Assembly (NCBI RefSeq): GCF_018129005.1
Contig: NZ_JAAEDL010000037.1
Span: forward strand, 1 to 37,330
Length of the DNA: 37,330 bases
Reading direction: 5' to 3'
Source: Neoroseomonas eburnea
GTDB lineage: Bacteria > Pseudomonadota > Alphaproteobacteria > Acetobacterales > Acetobacteraceae
The notes under the pieces: generated by a model
What the model was told of the DNA's origin: nothing
What the model saw: the letters and a program-made list of their open reading frames with translations, nothing else
The model's database searches: none
Part shown: piece after piece, positions 1-8,595 of the stretch
Layout: every line of letters starts with the position of its first letter
Numbering within the stretch: the stretch's first letter is position 1
Program-made: the position numbers and the translations under genes

Positions 1-1
1 C

Positions 2-2926
2 GGACCGGCCTCGGTCGCCGCGCGGCTGCGCTCCGCCGCCGCGCTGCGGGAGGCGCCGGCGCACGACAAGGCGGCGATGGCCAGCGCCGCCTGGCGCGCC
101 GACCCCGCCCCGCTGGTCGCCTTGACCGAGGCAGTGGCGAAACTCGCCATCGCGAAGCGGGACCCGCGGCTGAAGCCCGGTGCGCTCGACGTCGGCGGGC
201 TGGAGGAGGCGCGCGCCACGTTGGCCGCGTCCGGCGGCTTCTTCGGCTTCCTCAGTTCCGGCCGCCGCGCGGCGCAGGAGGTCGCGGCGCGCGTCGCGCG
301 CGACGGCGCCGATCCGCTCGCCGCGCTGGAGGCCGCCATTGCCGGCCAGGCCGCGCAGCAGCGCGTGCGCAGCGGCAATGCGCTCGGCAGCGCCGCCTTC
401 GGCAGCCTGTGGCACGGCGAGGACACCGATCCCTCCGTCATGTCCGCACTGATCCTCTGGCGCCAGAAGCACGGGGCGCAGGCCGCCGCCGCGCTCGCCG
501 AGGCCGCGCCCGCCGCCGATGCCGCCGTGCTGGAGGCCGGCGCCACGGCGTGGGAGGAGCTGAAGCAGGCGACCGGCCTCGATCCCGTCGCCGCCTTCGG
601 CACCGCCGACCCCGCCTTCGCGACGCTGGCCGACAGGCTCGGCGAATGGGCCGGCCGGCCGGAGGCGCTGCCGCTCTGGCAGGGCTGGCGCCGAGCGCTG
701 GCGGAAGCCCAGGGCCTCGACCCCGTGGTGCAGCGCCTGCAGGACGGCCGCCTTGCGCCCGAGGCCGCCGAGGACGCCTTCGCCTACGCCCTGCATGAGG
801 GCCTGCTGCGCGCCGCCAGCGCGCAGTACCCCGATCTCGCCGCCTTCGACGCCGGCGCCTATGACCGGCTGGTCACGGAGTTCCGCGAGGCCGACCGCGC
901 CCGCATCGGCCTGGCCCGCGCCGAGGCCTCCCGCGCCCATGCCGACCGCGTCAAGCAGGTGCGCGACGGCATGGCCGGCATGACGGTGATCCGCGGCGAG
1001 ATGGAGAAGAAGCGCGGCCACCTGCCGGTCCGCGAATTGCTCCTGCGGGCCTCGCCCGCGGTGCAGGCGGCCAAGCCGATCTTCATGATGAGCCCGCTGA
1101 GCGTGGCGCAGTTCCTGGCGCCGCCGCACGGGCTGCGCCCCGGCCTGTCCTTCGACCTGCTGGTGATCGACGAGGCCTCGCAGGTCGAACCCGTCGATGC
1201 GCTCGGTGCCATCGCCCGCAGCCGCCAGGTGGTGGTGGTCGGCGACGACCGCCAGATGCCCCCCACCCGCTTCTTCCAGCGCATGACCGGGGAGGAGGAC
1301 GACACCGCGCCGGAGGACGCGCCCGATGCGGTCGCCGCGCGCGATGTCGAATCCATCCTCGGCCTGTGCAACGCGCGCGGCGTGCCGCATGCGCTGCTGC
1401 GCTGGCACTACCGCAGCCGGCACGAGAGCCTGATCGCGACGTCCAACCAGGAATTCTACGAGAACCGCCTCCTCGTGCTGCCGAGCCCGCGCCCGCGTTC
1501 GGCCGAACTCGGCCTGTCCCTGGTGCGCGTCGATGGCGCCTGGGAAACGGGCGAGGGCGTCAACCGCGCCGAAGCGCAGGCCGTCGCCGAGGCGGTGATG
1601 CGCCATGCGAAGGAGACGCCGGACGACACGCTCGGCGTCGCGGCCTTCTCGATCAGGCAGCGCGATGCGATCATGGATGCGGTCGAGGCCGCCCGCCGCG
1701 CCGATCCCTCCGCCGACGCCTTCTTCGCCGCGCACGCGGACGAGCCCTTCTTCGTCAAGAACCTCGAGAACGTGCAGGGCGACGAGCGCGACGCGATCAT
1801 GATCTCGGTCGGCTATGGCCGCGACAAGGACGGCCGGCTCGCGATGCGCTTCGGGCCGCTGAGCGCCGAGGGCGGCGAGCGGCGGCTCAACGTGCTGATC
1901 ACGCGCGCGAAGAAGCGCTGCGTCGTCTTCTCGGGCATCGGCGCCGACGACATCGACCTCGAGCGCGCATCGGGGCGCGGCGTCGCGGCGCTGAAGACCT
2001 TCCTCGCCTTTGCCGCCGGTCCGGCGGCCGCGCCGCGCGCAGGCGGTGAGGCGACCGGCAGCGCCATCGCCGAGGCGATCGCCGAGGCGGTGCGCGAAGC
2101 CGGCAAGGAACCGGTGCCGCATGTCGGCCTCGCGGGCCTGTTCCTCGATGTCGCGGCGCGCGGCGAGCAGGGCTACGAACTCGGCATCGAGGCCGATGCC
2201 GGCGACTGGGCGGCGCTGCGCTGCGCGCGGGACCGCGAGCGGGGCCGCCCTGCGGCGCTGGAAATGATGGGCTGGAAGCTGTCGCGCGCCTGGTCGCTCG
2301 CCTGGTATGCGCAGCCGGAGGCCGAGGCGGCGAAGGTGAAGTCCGCCCTTGGTGCCGCCCCCGCCGCCGCCCCCGCCGCGGAGGCCGCGCCGCCCCCGCC
2401 GTCGCCCGAGCCGGGCCTCGCCGAACCCTATCGCGAGGCCGCGCCGGCGCTGCCGGCCGACCCGCCGCTCGCGGAGCTCCCTGCCGCGACGCTGGCCGGC
2501 ATCATCGGCGAGATCGTCGCCGTCGAGGCGCCGATCACCGCGGACAGCCTGGCCGAGCGCCTGCGTCTGCTGGCGGGCAGGGAGGCGCTGACCGCGAAGG
2601 AGAAGGACGCGCTGCGGCAGGCGATGCCGATCGCGAAGGCACGGCACGGCGTGACGGAGGCGGCCGGCGTCCTGATGACGCCCGTGACGAAGGTCGTGCC
2701 GCGCGACCGGCGTGCCGCCGCCGCACATCTCCGCCGTGCCGCCGCCGTGCCGCCGGCCGAGATCGCCGCGGCCGCGCAGGCCCTGCTGGCGGTGCGCCCC
2801 GCCATGACGGAGCCCGAGCTTGCGCAGGCGATCCACGCGGTCCTGGGCCTCGACGCCGCCGCGCAGGTGGCTGTCGCGGCGCGGGTCGCCGCCCTGGTCG
2901 GCGCCGGCACCATCCGCCTATCTTAG
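2..2926 (+). CDS. C-terminal part of a superfamily I helicase with Vsr-like nuclease and DUF3320 domains (5' end outside window)
   Basis: The frame is open from base 2, so the first ATG (77) need not be the start. Residue numbers below count from that ATG. Helicase motifs seen are a Walker B block LLVIDEASQ (about 361-369), GDDRQMPPT (about 388-396), a late motif NVQGDERD (about 565) and LNVLITRAKKR (about 604). No Walker A is present, so the N-terminal helicase half lies upstream. A degenerate REase_MTES_1575 (Vsr-like) nuclease domain follows at about 680-745, with D691, E705 and D707 in the places of the usual acidic residues and a typical GWKLSRAWSLAWY end. The last 130 residues resemble the winged DUF3320 tail. 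Such DUF4011/DUF3320 helicases (COG1112-like) act on nucleic acids and some occur in defence loci. A defence role here is inference. The stop is TAG at 2924. Confidence 0.8.
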   Translation, partial: GPASVAARLRSAAALREAPAHDKAAMASAAWRADPAPLVALTEAVAKLAIAKRDPRLKPGALDVGGLEEARATLAASGGFFGFLSSGRRAAQEVAARVARDGADPLAALEAAIAGQAAQQRVRSGNALGSAAFGSLWHGEDTDPSVMSALILWRQKHGAQAAAALAEAAPAADAAVLEAGATAWEELKQATGLDPVAAFGTADPAFATLADRLGEWAGRPEALPLWQGWRRALAEAQGLDPVVQRLQDGRLAPEAAEDAFAYALHEGLLRAASAQYPDLAAFDAGAYDRLVTEFREADRARIGLARAEASRAHADRVKQVRDGMAGMTVIRGEMEKKRGHLPVRELLLRASPAVQAAKPIFMMSPLSVAQFLAPPHGLRPGLSFDLLVIDEASQVEPVDALGAIARSRQVVVVGDDRQMPPTRFFQRMTGEEDDTAPEDAPDAVAARDVESILGLCNARGVPHALLRWHYRSRHESLIATSNQEFYENRLLVLPSPRPRSAELGLSLVRVDGAWETGEGVNRAEAQAVAEAVMRHAKETPDDTLGVAAFSIRQRDAIMDAVEAARRADPSADAFFAAHADEPFFVKNLENVQGDERDAIMISVGYGRDKDGRLAMRFGPLSAEGGERRLNVLITRAKKRCVVFSGIGADDIDLERASGRGVAALKTFLAFAAGPAAAPRAGGEATGSAIAEAIAEAVREAGKEPVPHVGLAGLFLDVAARGEQGYELGIEADAGDWAALRCARDRERGRPAALEMMGWKLSRAWSLAWYAQPEAEAAKVKSALGAAPAAAPAAEAAPPPPSPEPGLAEPYREAAPALPADPPLAELPAATLAGIIGEIVAVEAPITADSLAERLRLLAGREALTAKEKDALRQAMPIAKARHGVTEAAGVLMTPVTKVVPRDRRAAAAHLRRAAAVPPAEIAAAAQALLAVRPAMTEPELAQAIHAVLGLDAAAQVAVAARVAALVGAGTIRLS

Positions 2927-2945
2927 CTCCGGGTGCCCCCTTCCG

Positions 2946-3007
2946 CCGTCAGTCCCCAAACGACAAGGAAGGGAGGGGGGAGCGGGGGGAGGTTCTCCTC
3001 CCCCGCC
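2946..3007. repeat. Dispersed hairpin repeat family 2, copy 1
   Basis: This copy shares the layout of 16646-16706: a GTCAGT(C/T)CCCAA start, an AGGGAGGGGG run, then a GC-rich hairpin with a TTCT loop. Its stem is 2982-2992 paired with 2997-3006, with one extra G on the left arm. It lies between the convergent stops of the helicase and mscL, where it could end transcription from both sides, although no T-run follows. Confidence 0.75.
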
Positions 3008-3013
3008 CTTTCT

Positions 3014-3496
3014 TCAGCCCGCCGGTGGCGGCGCCCCACGCTGCGCCTTCAACTCGTCGCGGATCTCGGCGAGCAGCGTCTCCGTCGGCGAGGGCCCCTT
3101 CGCCTGGTTCACCGACAGGCTGAGCTTCGACAGGATCTTCAGCAGCCAGAAGATCGCCAGTCCGACGATGACGAACTTGATGATGGCGTTGAGGAAGGAC
3201 CCGAGTGCGAGCACCGAGGCCCCGCCCTGCCGCGTCAGTTCGAGCGACGGCCTGCGTTCCCCGAACAGCACGATGAACAGGTTCGAGAAGTCGATGCCGC
3301 CGAGGATGATGCCGAGGATCGGGTTGATCAGGTCCTCGACGAGCGAGGTGACGATGGCGGTGAAGGCGGCGCCGATCACCACGCCGACGGCGAGGTCGAT
3401 GACGTTGCCGCGCATGATGAAGGCCTTGAATTCCTTGATCCAGGCCGGTTCCTTGATGGGGATCTGGCTGGTGATCTTGTTGGTGAGGTCACTCAT
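3014..3496 (-). CDS. mscL: Large-conductance mechanosensitive channel MscL
   Basis: This is a 160-residue inner-membrane channel that opens under membrane tension to release solutes during hypo-osmotic shock. The family core is clear. FKAFIMRGNVIDLAVGVVIG carries the N-terminal amphipathic helix and the start of TM1, and LGGIDFSNLFIVL follows. TM2 (NAIIKFVIVGLAIFWLL) lies at about 100-120, and the C-terminal cytoplasmic helix contains LLAEIRDELKAQ. The protein has about 18 more residues before the core than E. coli MscL. I chose ATG 3496 because MSDLTNK begins right before the family match and AAGGGA lies upstream. The frame stays open far upstream, but that extension is arginine-rich and unlike MscL. 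The gene stands alone. Confidence 0.95.
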   Translation of the reverse strand: MSDLTNKITSQIPIKEPAWIKEFKAFIMRGNVIDLAVGVVIGAAFTAIVTSLVEDLINPILGIILGGIDFSNLFIVLFGERRPSLELTRQGGASVLALGSFLNAIIKFVIVGLAIFWLLKILSKLSLSVNQAKGPSPTETLLAEIRDELKAQRGAPPPAG

Positions 3497-3844
3497 GCGG
3501 TGTGGTCCCTTCCGGTTGGCGGCGCTGCCGCGATCATCCCGCGCCGGCAAGCGGCTTTCCAGCCCCGTACCGACCCCGGCGGCACGGCCCCTGCGCCGCG
3601 CGGCGCGATCGGGCGGCGCGCGGGCGCGTGCCCTGCGCGCAGATGGGCGATGTCCCGCCCGGGAGGCCGCGGGGGATTGCGCCGAACGGCGCTTTCGCGG
3701 CCGGCCGGTGAGCGCGACGAGGTTCCGGCTGTCGGCCCGTTGCGGATCGGCCAGGCAAGCATCCGCAGCCCGGGACGGCCCCGCCGTGCCGCCAGTGGCG
3801 GCAATGCGGTTGGCGTCAGCCGCGCCCGGCGCCATGCTCGCCGC
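3497..3844. other. 348-bp region between divergent mscL and the VOC gene, no gene seen
   Basis: Several frames are open here but all give arginine/proline-rich translations typical of GC-rich shadow frames. One structured spot is visible at about 3675-3695 (ATTGCGCCGAACGGCGC). It resembles the hairpin at 5442-5467. Promoters for both flanking genes must lie here, but I cannot place them. Confidence 0.5.
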
Positions 3845-4252
3845 ATGCCGGGCCCCTTCGATCAGCACGTGACCTTCCTCTATGCCGAGGCGCCCGAGGC
3901 GTGCTGGCGCTTCTACGAGGAGGTGCTCGGCCTGCCGCTGGCGCAGGACCAGGGCACCTGCCGGATCTACGAGATCGCGCCCGGATCGCGCGCCTTCCTC
4001 GGGGTGTGCCGCGCGCGGGCGGCGCGGGTCAGCGACGACCCGCGCGTCGAGGGCGGCGCGGTCGTCACCTTCGTCGTGCAGGATGTCGAGGGCTGGCACG
4101 CGCGGCTGGCGGCGAAGGGTGTCGAGATCGCCTCGGCGCCCCGGCATTCGGAGGCCTATCGCGTCACCTCCTTCTTCTTCCGCGACCCGGCGGGCTACAC
4201 CCTCGAGATCCAGCGCTTCGAGCGGCCGGACTGGCCGGCGGCGGATGGGTGA
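3845..4252 (+). CDS. VOC (glyoxalase/bleomycin resistance) family protein
   Basis: This is a 135-residue single-chain vicinal oxygen chelate protein made of two beta-alpha-beta-beta-beta modules. The first module has FDQHVTFLYAEAPEACWRFY followed by EEVLGLPL. The second has VVTFVVQDVEGWHARLAAKG and ends in FFRDPAGYTLEIQRF. The histidine in QHVTF and the glutamate in TLEIQRF are in the usual metal-ligand positions. Members include glyoxalase I, dioxygenases and resistance proteins, so the substrate cannot be read from sequence. The start ATG 3845 (MPGPFDQ) places the first beta strand at the expected distance from the N-terminus. Confidence 0.88.
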   Translation: MPGPFDQHVTFLYAEAPEACWRFYEEVLGLPLAQDQGTCRIYEIAPGSRAFLGVCRARAARVSDDPRVEGGAVVTFVVQDVEGWHARLAAKGVEIASAPRHSEAYRVTSFFFRDPAGYTLEIQRFERPDWPAADG

Positions 4253-4387
4253 TCCGTGCGGCGCGGGCCGGTGCCGGCATTCGCAAACGGTCTCTGAGCG
4301 TCATGAGCCAATTGCACCGGATACCCATTCCCCTGCGGCCCGCGACAGGGCAGTGTGCTGGGTAACGAACCAGGGAGACTTCAGCGC

Positions 4388-4966
4388 TTGGCCGAGTTCT
4401 GGGCCGAATGGGGCGATTATGCGTATCTCTTCGCTGCCATTTGGGCGTTCTTCGAGGGAGAGACGTTCGTCCTGGCCGCGTCGGCGCTCGGCGCGACCTT
4501 GGGCATTGTCGACCCCTGGCTTCTCCTCGGAGCCGTGTGGATCGGGTCCTATCTGGGGGACCAGACCTGGTTCTATCTCGGCCGTCGCTACGGCCCGGCC
4601 ATCCTGCGCCGCTGCCCGGGATCCCAGCCGCGGGTCGAAAAGGCGAATGCGCTGCTCGAGCGCTACGGCACGCTGTTCATCCTCTCCTTCCGCTTCCTCT
4701 ACGGCATCCGCAACGTCGCCTCGGTGGTCTGCGGCCTGGCCGGCTACAACCGCGCGCGCTTCGCGGTGCTCAACTTCATCGCCGCCGGTATATGGGCGAG
4801 CAGCTTCGTCGCCGCGGGCTGGTACCTCGGCGCCTGGCTCGGGGTGGAGCGGCTGTTCTGGTGCATCGCGGGCATTGCCGCGCTGGCCCTGACCTTCTTC
4901 ATCATCCGGCACTTCCGAGGACGTATGCGGGGCCGCCGCGCGGCCCAGGGCGTCGCGCCGGGCTGA
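4388..4966 (+). CDS. DedA/VTT-domain family inner-membrane protein
   Basis: This is a polytopic membrane protein of the DedA (SNARE-associated/VTT) family, whose members help move lipid carriers across the membrane and maintain membrane homeostasis. Family signs are FFEGETFVLAASALGA near the N-terminus, GSYLGDQTWFYLGRRYG, and the re-entrant block FRFLYGIRNVASVVCGLAGY. Hydrophobic C-terminal helices follow, and then a basic tail. I prefer TTG 4388 (192 residues) because AGGGAGA lies about 9 bases before it. GTG 4355 in the same frame would add 11 residues that do not look like the family. The gene is not obviously co-transcribed with the VOC gene, 135 bases upstream. Confidence 0.85.
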   Translation: MAEFWAEWGDYAYLFAAIWAFFEGETFVLAASALGATLGIVDPWLLLGAVWIGSYLGDQTWFYLGRRYGPAILRRCPGSQPRVEKANALLERYGTLFILSFRFLYGIRNVASVVCGLAGYNRARFAVLNFIAAGIWASSFVAAGWYLGAWLGVERLFWCIAGIAALALTFFIIRHFRGRMRGRRAAQGVAPG

Positions 4967-5142
4967 TGCCGGCCGCCCTTCCGGCTGACCCGGCATGAGA
5001 GTCCCCGACTGGCGGGGGGCGGGTGACCCCGGGCGGTGCGCGCGGAAGACGGCGCGGCGCCACCCGACGCATACGGATCCCATATCGGCAGCATCATGCC
5101 AGCGGCACGAGTTCCTGACTCATGCCGAGGCCGCGACGCGCA

Positions 5143-5173
5143 CCCAGTCACCTTGCCTTGCAAGGTGACTGGG
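5143..5173. repeat. 13-bp perfect inverted repeat between convergent genes
   Basis: CCCAGTCACCTTG (5143-5155), a CCTTG loop, then CAAGGTGACTGGG. It is perfect over 13 bp and lies between the ends of the DedA gene and dctM. No T-run follows on either strand. It could be a two-way terminator or a protein-binding palindrome. Confidence 0.7.
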
Positions 5174-5196
5174 GATCCGGAACGCGGCCCGCCGGT

Positions 5197-5293
5197 GGTC
5201 CGGCGAAGCCAAGCAAACCGGAGGTTTGCGCCCTGCGCCCGAGAGCTCGAAAGGGCTCATGCCAACGGTCGCGAAGAGCGGCCGTCGGGATCA
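5197..5293 (-). repeat. Dispersed 97-bp repeat family 3, copy A
   Basis: Read on the minus strand, this 97-bp block aligns without gaps to 36682-36778 on the plus strand, with 78 of 97 bases the same by my count. It contains a small hairpin, GCAAACC-TCC-GGTTTGC, which is partly lost in the other copy. One frame translates similarly in both copies (around FRALGRRAQTS), but neither copy sits in a convincing gene. The whole 4967-5478 gap holds no gene that I can support. Confidence 0.75.
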
Positions 5294-5441
5294 GGCGTGC
5301 AGGCGGAGATTCCCGGAGGTTCTGCCGAAGGGGGGGCGTCTGCGATCGACGCAGGCGTGGCAGGAGGACGCCGGCTGACCGAAGCCGCGGCCCGCGGGCT
5401 GCTGGAGATGCGGCGCCAGGGTGCGATCCCGGCGCCGGCAC

Positions 5442-5467
5442 CGGGAATGCGCCCTTCGGCGCAATCC
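5442..5467. terminator. Hairpin just downstream of dctM
   Basis: GGGAATGCGCC-CTTC-GGCGCAATCCC is an 11-bp stem with one mismatch, starting 12 bases after the dctM stop. It is a likely end of the TRAP operon transcript, but the minus strand shows no U-run after it. The core GCGCC-TTCGGCGCAATC recurs at about 3675-3695. Confidence 0.5.
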
Positions 5468-5478
5468 CGATCCGTCTT

Positions 5479-6810
5479 TCACCTTGCCAGCGCGGTCTGC
5501 GGCAACCAGGTGACGATGGCCGGGAAGACCGTGACGATCGCGACGCCGACCACCAACAGGACGAAGAAGGGCAGAGTGCAGCGCGTCACTTCGAAGATCC
5601 CCTTGCCTGTCAGCCCTTGCAGCACGAACAGGTTGAAGCCGACCGGCGGGGTGATCTGCGCCATCTCCACCACCAGCACGATGAAGATGCCGAACCACAC
5701 CAGGTCGAAGCCGGTGCTCTGGATGATCGGCAGCACCACAGACACGGTCAGCACGATCATGCTGATGCCGTCGATGAAGCAGCCGAGGATCAGGTAGATC
5801 ACGGTCAGGCAAGCGATGATCATGTAGGGACTGAAGCCCTGGGCGCCGACCCAGGCCGCCATCGCCGCCGGGATGCCGGAATAGGCCATGGCCTGGGTCA
5901 GGAAGGCCGCGCCCGCCAGGATCAGGTTGATCATGCAGGACAGGCGCACCGCGCCCATCAGGCTGTCGGTGAAGGACTTCCAGGACAGCGAGCCGCCCCA
6001 GGCCGACAGCGCCAGCGCGCCGATCACGCCGAAGACCGCGGCCTCGGTCGCCGTCGCCCAGCCGAGGTAGATGCTGCCCATCACGAAGGCGATCAGCAGC
6101 ACCACGGGGATGAGTTGCCCGCTCTCCCGCACCTTCTTCATGAAGGGCATCGGCGGGTCCGCTTCCGGCGTCAGCTTCGGGTTCATCAGCGACCAGACGG
6201 CGATATAGCCGCTGAACAGCACCATCAGCATGATGCCCGGCAGCACGCCGGCGATGAACAGCCGGACGATCGAGACCTCTGCCGCCACGCCATAGACGAT
6301 CATGACGATGGACGGCGGGATCAGCAGCCCGAGCGTTCCCGCGCCGGCCAGGCTGCCGATCGCCATGGGCTGGTGGTAGCCGCGCTGCTTCAGCGCCGGC
6401 AGCGACATCTTGCCGATCGTTGCCGCCGTGGCAGCGGAAGACCCGGAGACGGCGGCGAAGATGCCGCAGCCGATGACGTTCACATGCATCAGCCGCCCGG
6501 GCAACCGCTGCACCCAGGGCGCGAGGCCGCGGAACATGTCCTCCGACAGCCTCGTGCGAAACAGGATCTCGCCCATCCAGATGAAGAGCGGCAGGGCGGC
6601 GAGCGTCCAGGAGGCGAGCGATTGCCAGATCGCCGTGCCCATCACCTTCTCGGCCGGGAAGGTGGGCATGGCGGGGATCAGCATCGGCAGCACGACGATG
6701 CCGGCCAGCCCCACCAGAGCGAGCGCAAGCCCGATCCAGATGCCGAGGCCGAGGAAGAGGAAGAGCAGGCCGAGCAGCAGCAGCCCGGCTTCGGTCTGGG
6801 CGAGTTCCAT
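5479..6810 (-). CDS. dctM: TRAP transporter large permease subunit, DctM type
   Basis: This is a 443-residue inner-membrane subunit of a tripartite ATP-independent periplasmic transporter, the part that carries the Na+-coupled transport path. It has about twelve hydrophobic segments. Family blocks include the N-terminal LLLLGLLFLFLGLGIWIG, ASWTLAALPLFIWMGEIL, GSSAATAATIGKMSLPAL, GAGTLGLLIPPSIVMIVYG and a C-terminal EMAQITPPVGFNLFVLQ. Its start overlaps the dctQ stop by one base (TGATG), so the two are translationally coupled. It is the last gene of the four-gene TRAP operon. The substrate is unknown; most TRAP systems take organic acids. Confidence 0.95.
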   Translation of the reverse strand: MELAQTEAGLLLLGLLFLFLGLGIWIGLALALVGLAGIVVLPMLIPAMPTFPAEKVMGTAIWQSLASWTLAALPLFIWMGEILFRTRLSEDMFRGLAPWVQRLPGRLMHVNVIGCGIFAAVSGSSAATAATIGKMSLPALKQRGYHQPMAIGSLAGAGTLGLLIPPSIVMIVYGVAAEVSIVRLFIAGVLPGIMLMVLFSGYIAVWSLMNPKLTPEADPPMPFMKKVRESGQLIPVVLLIAFVMGSIYLGWATATEAAVFGVIGALALSAWGGSLSWKSFTDSLMGAVRLSCMINLILAGAAFLTQAMAYSGIPAAMAAWVGAQGFSPYMIIACLTVIYLILGCFIDGISMIVLTVSVVLPIIQSTGFDLVWFGIFIVLVVEMAQITPPVGFNLFVLQGLTGKGIFEVTRCTLPFFVLLVVGVAIVTVFPAIVTWLPQTALAR

Positions 6811-7349
6811 CAGAGTTCCTCCCCCGCGCGCTCGAGCGCCGAGGCCTCGGCGGCCCTGCGATAGGAAGGCGTGCCACCGGTCAGGTGCACGATGAGGTCG
6901 TCGATCAGGCAGACGGCGAAGATCGCCACGCCGATGCCGACCAGCCCCTGCGGCACCCAGAGCTTCCAGGCGACGGAACCCTGCGCCACGTCCTCGAACT
7001 CGAAGCTGTCGGAGGCGAGGTCGAGCATCGCATAGGCGAAGAAGACGCAGAGCGCGGCGGTGATCAGCAGCGCCAGCGTCTCCATGATGAAGCGCGCCAC
7101 GCCGTGCAGATGGCCGATGATGAGGTCGACGCGGATATGCGCCCCGTGGCGGAAGGCATAGGCCAGCGGCAGCGTCGCCGAGGCGGCGACCGAGAAGGCC
7201 GTGAGGTCGTCGGCGCCGAGCACGGTCGCGCCGAACTGCCGTCCGATCACCTGCGCCGCGATGATGCCGCCGATCGCGGCGAGCGCGACGCCGCCCAGCA
7301 CGCCGCCTGCGAGGTAGAGCGCATCGAGCGCGTGGCGCAGCGGGTTCAT
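6810..7349 (-). CDS. dctQ: TRAP transporter small permease subunit, DctQ type
   Basis: This 179-residue protein has four hydrophobic helices: AGGVLGGVALAAIGGIIAAQ, a segment around LTAFSVAASATLPLAYA, METLALLITAALCVFFAYAM and LVGIGVAIFAVCLIDDLIVH. GAHIRVDLI after helix 2 is the conserved DctQ loop. It pairs with the large subunit DctM. Its ATG lies 88 bases after the stop of the adjacent binding protein gene, with a strong hairpin in between. Confidence 0.93.
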   Translation of the reverse strand: MNPLRHALDALYLAGGVLGGVALAAIGGIIAAQVIGRQFGATVLGADDLTAFSVAASATLPLAYAFRHGAHIRVDLIIGHLHGVARFIMETLALLITAALCVFFAYAMLDLASDSFEFEDVAQGSVAWKLWVPQGLVGIGVAIFAVCLIDDLIVHLTGGTPSYRRAAEASALERAGEEL

Positions 7350-7409
7350 GCTGCCGCCTGCCGGGAGTGGGGCGGGAAGTTCATGCCTGGTGTTTCCGTC
7401 CTGTCGGGG

Positions 7410-7433
7410 GGCGGGGCCCCCCAGGGCCCCGCC
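7410..7433. other. Hairpin inside the TRAP operon, between dctP and dctQ
   Basis: GGCGGGGCCC-CCCA-GGGCCCCGCC is a perfect 10-bp stem right after the stop of the proximal binding-protein gene and before dctQ. Its position suits partial termination or 3' protection, so that more binding protein than permease is made. That role is inference. Confidence 0.6.
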
Positions 7434-7437
7434 GGGA

Positions 7438-8436
7438 TCATGCGATGGCCGCGCGGTAGGCGTCGATCAGGCGCTTGCCCTCGTCGCCCGCCTTGGCCAC
7501 CCATTCGTCGACCTGGGTCGCGCCGATGCGCATCAGACCCTGCATCAAGGCGGGTGTCGGCTGCTGCACGGTCATGCCGCGCGTGGCGAGCGTGGCCTGC
7601 TGGCTGACCGTCTCCGCGTCCGAGGCATCCCATCCGCGCGTTTCGGCGGCTGCCGCCGCGCTGCGGATCGCCGCCTGCACATCGGCCGGCAGGGCGGCGA
7701 GATCGCGCTGGCGCACGAAGATCGCATTCTTCGTGCGTGTGAAGCCGATCGGCGTGAAGACGCGGCAGAAATCCCAGGCCTGCACGTCGACGCCTGTCGC
7801 CGCCGAGGTGACCATCACGTTGACCACGCCGGTCGCGAAGGCCTGCGGCACCTCGGCCTGCTGCACCAGCGTCGGCGTCGCGCCGCACAGCGTTGCGAAA
7901 CGATTGGTCAGCGCATTGAAGGTGCGCATCTTCGTCCCGCGCAGCGTGTCCACGCTTTCGACCGGCGCGTTGGTGTAGAGGCCCGAGGGCGGCCACGGCA
8001 CCCAGTAGAGCAGCGACAGGCCCTGCCGGTTCAGACGCGCCTCGACGTAGGATTTCTGCAGTTCCGCGAGCTTGCGCGCCATCGCCGTGCTGGTGACCAG
8101 CATCGGCACGCTGTCGACCTCGAAGAACGGATCCTCGTTGCCATAGGCCGAGAGCAGGATCTCGCCGATCTGCACCTGGCCGGTCTGCACGCCGCGCTTG
8201 ATTTCCGGCATGCGGAGGAGGGAGGCGTTGGAATGCAGCTGGATCTGCAGCCGCCCGCCGGTGGTGGCCTGCACCTGGTCGACGAAGGCGCGCATGTTGC
8301 GCGTGTGGAAGTTGCCGTCGGGATAGGCGGTCGCAACCTGCCAGCGGGTCTGGGCGCGGGCGCCCCCCGGGGCGATGGCGGCGGCCGCCAGGCCGCCCGA
8401 TGCCGCGAGCAGCCCGCGGCGGCGAAGGATAGGCAT
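7438..8436 (-). CDS. dctP: TRAP transporter periplasmic binding protein, DctP type (proximal copy)
   Basis: This is a 332-residue periplasmic solute receptor. The start MPILRRRGLLAASGG gives a twin-arginine-like signal with cleavage after GARAQ. AAGAGGGGG lies upstream, and an in-frame extension to 8523 is arginine/cysteine-rich and not convincing. Typical DctP features are WQVATAYPDGNFHTRN at the mature N-terminus, MPEIKRGVQTGQVQIGEIL, and RGTKMRTFNALTNRF. The last carries the arginine that normally binds the substrate carboxylate. It closely resembles the neighbouring 8596-9579 product over its full length, so the two arose by tandem duplication. The permeases follow directly. Confidence 0.92.
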   Translation of the reverse strand: MPILRRRGLLAASGGLAAAAIAPGGARAQTRWQVATAYPDGNFHTRNMRAFVDQVQATTGGRLQIQLHSNASLLRMPEIKRGVQTGQVQIGEILLSAYGNEDPFFEVDSVPMLVTSTAMARKLAELQKSYVEARLNRQGLSLLYWVPWPPSGLYTNAPVESVDTLRGTKMRTFNALTNRFATLCGATPTLVQQAEVPQAFATGVVNVMVTSAATGVDVQAWDFCRVFTPIGFTRTKNAIFVRQRDLAALPADVQAAIRSAAAAAETRGWDASDAETVSQQATLATRGMTVQQPTPALMQGLMRIGATQVDEWVAKAGDEGKRLIDAYRAAIA

Positions 8437-8525
8437 GCTGAAGCCCCCTCTTGTTCTTGGCGGGCGCATCTTCCTCGCCGGGCATGGGCAGGCGCAAGGG
8501 GCCGATGACGCGTGCGGCGCCACCT

Positions 8526-8555
8526 GCGGCCCATGCTGCCCGCATGCTGGGCCGC
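8526..8555. other. Hairpin between the two dctP genes
   Basis: GCGGCCCA (8526-8533) pairs with TGGGCCGC (8548-8555), with an inner ATGC/GCAT pairing. It lies in the 159-bp gap between the tandem binding-protein genes, which otherwise holds no gene. Confidence 0.45.
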
Positions 8556-8595
8556 GGTGGACAGTTCTGCCCGCCGCATGCGCAGCCCGGTGGCG

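Noticed and set aside
3014..4147. Long form of MscL (377 residues)
   Set aside because: The added 217 residues before MSDLTNK are arginine/alanine-rich and overlap the VOC gene on the other strand; MscL proteins are about 130-160 residues.
5122..6864. 580-residue plus-strand open frame opposite dctM
   Set aside because: It is antisense to a clear TRAP permease and composed of histidine/aspartate/arginine repeats typical of mirrored membrane-protein codons.
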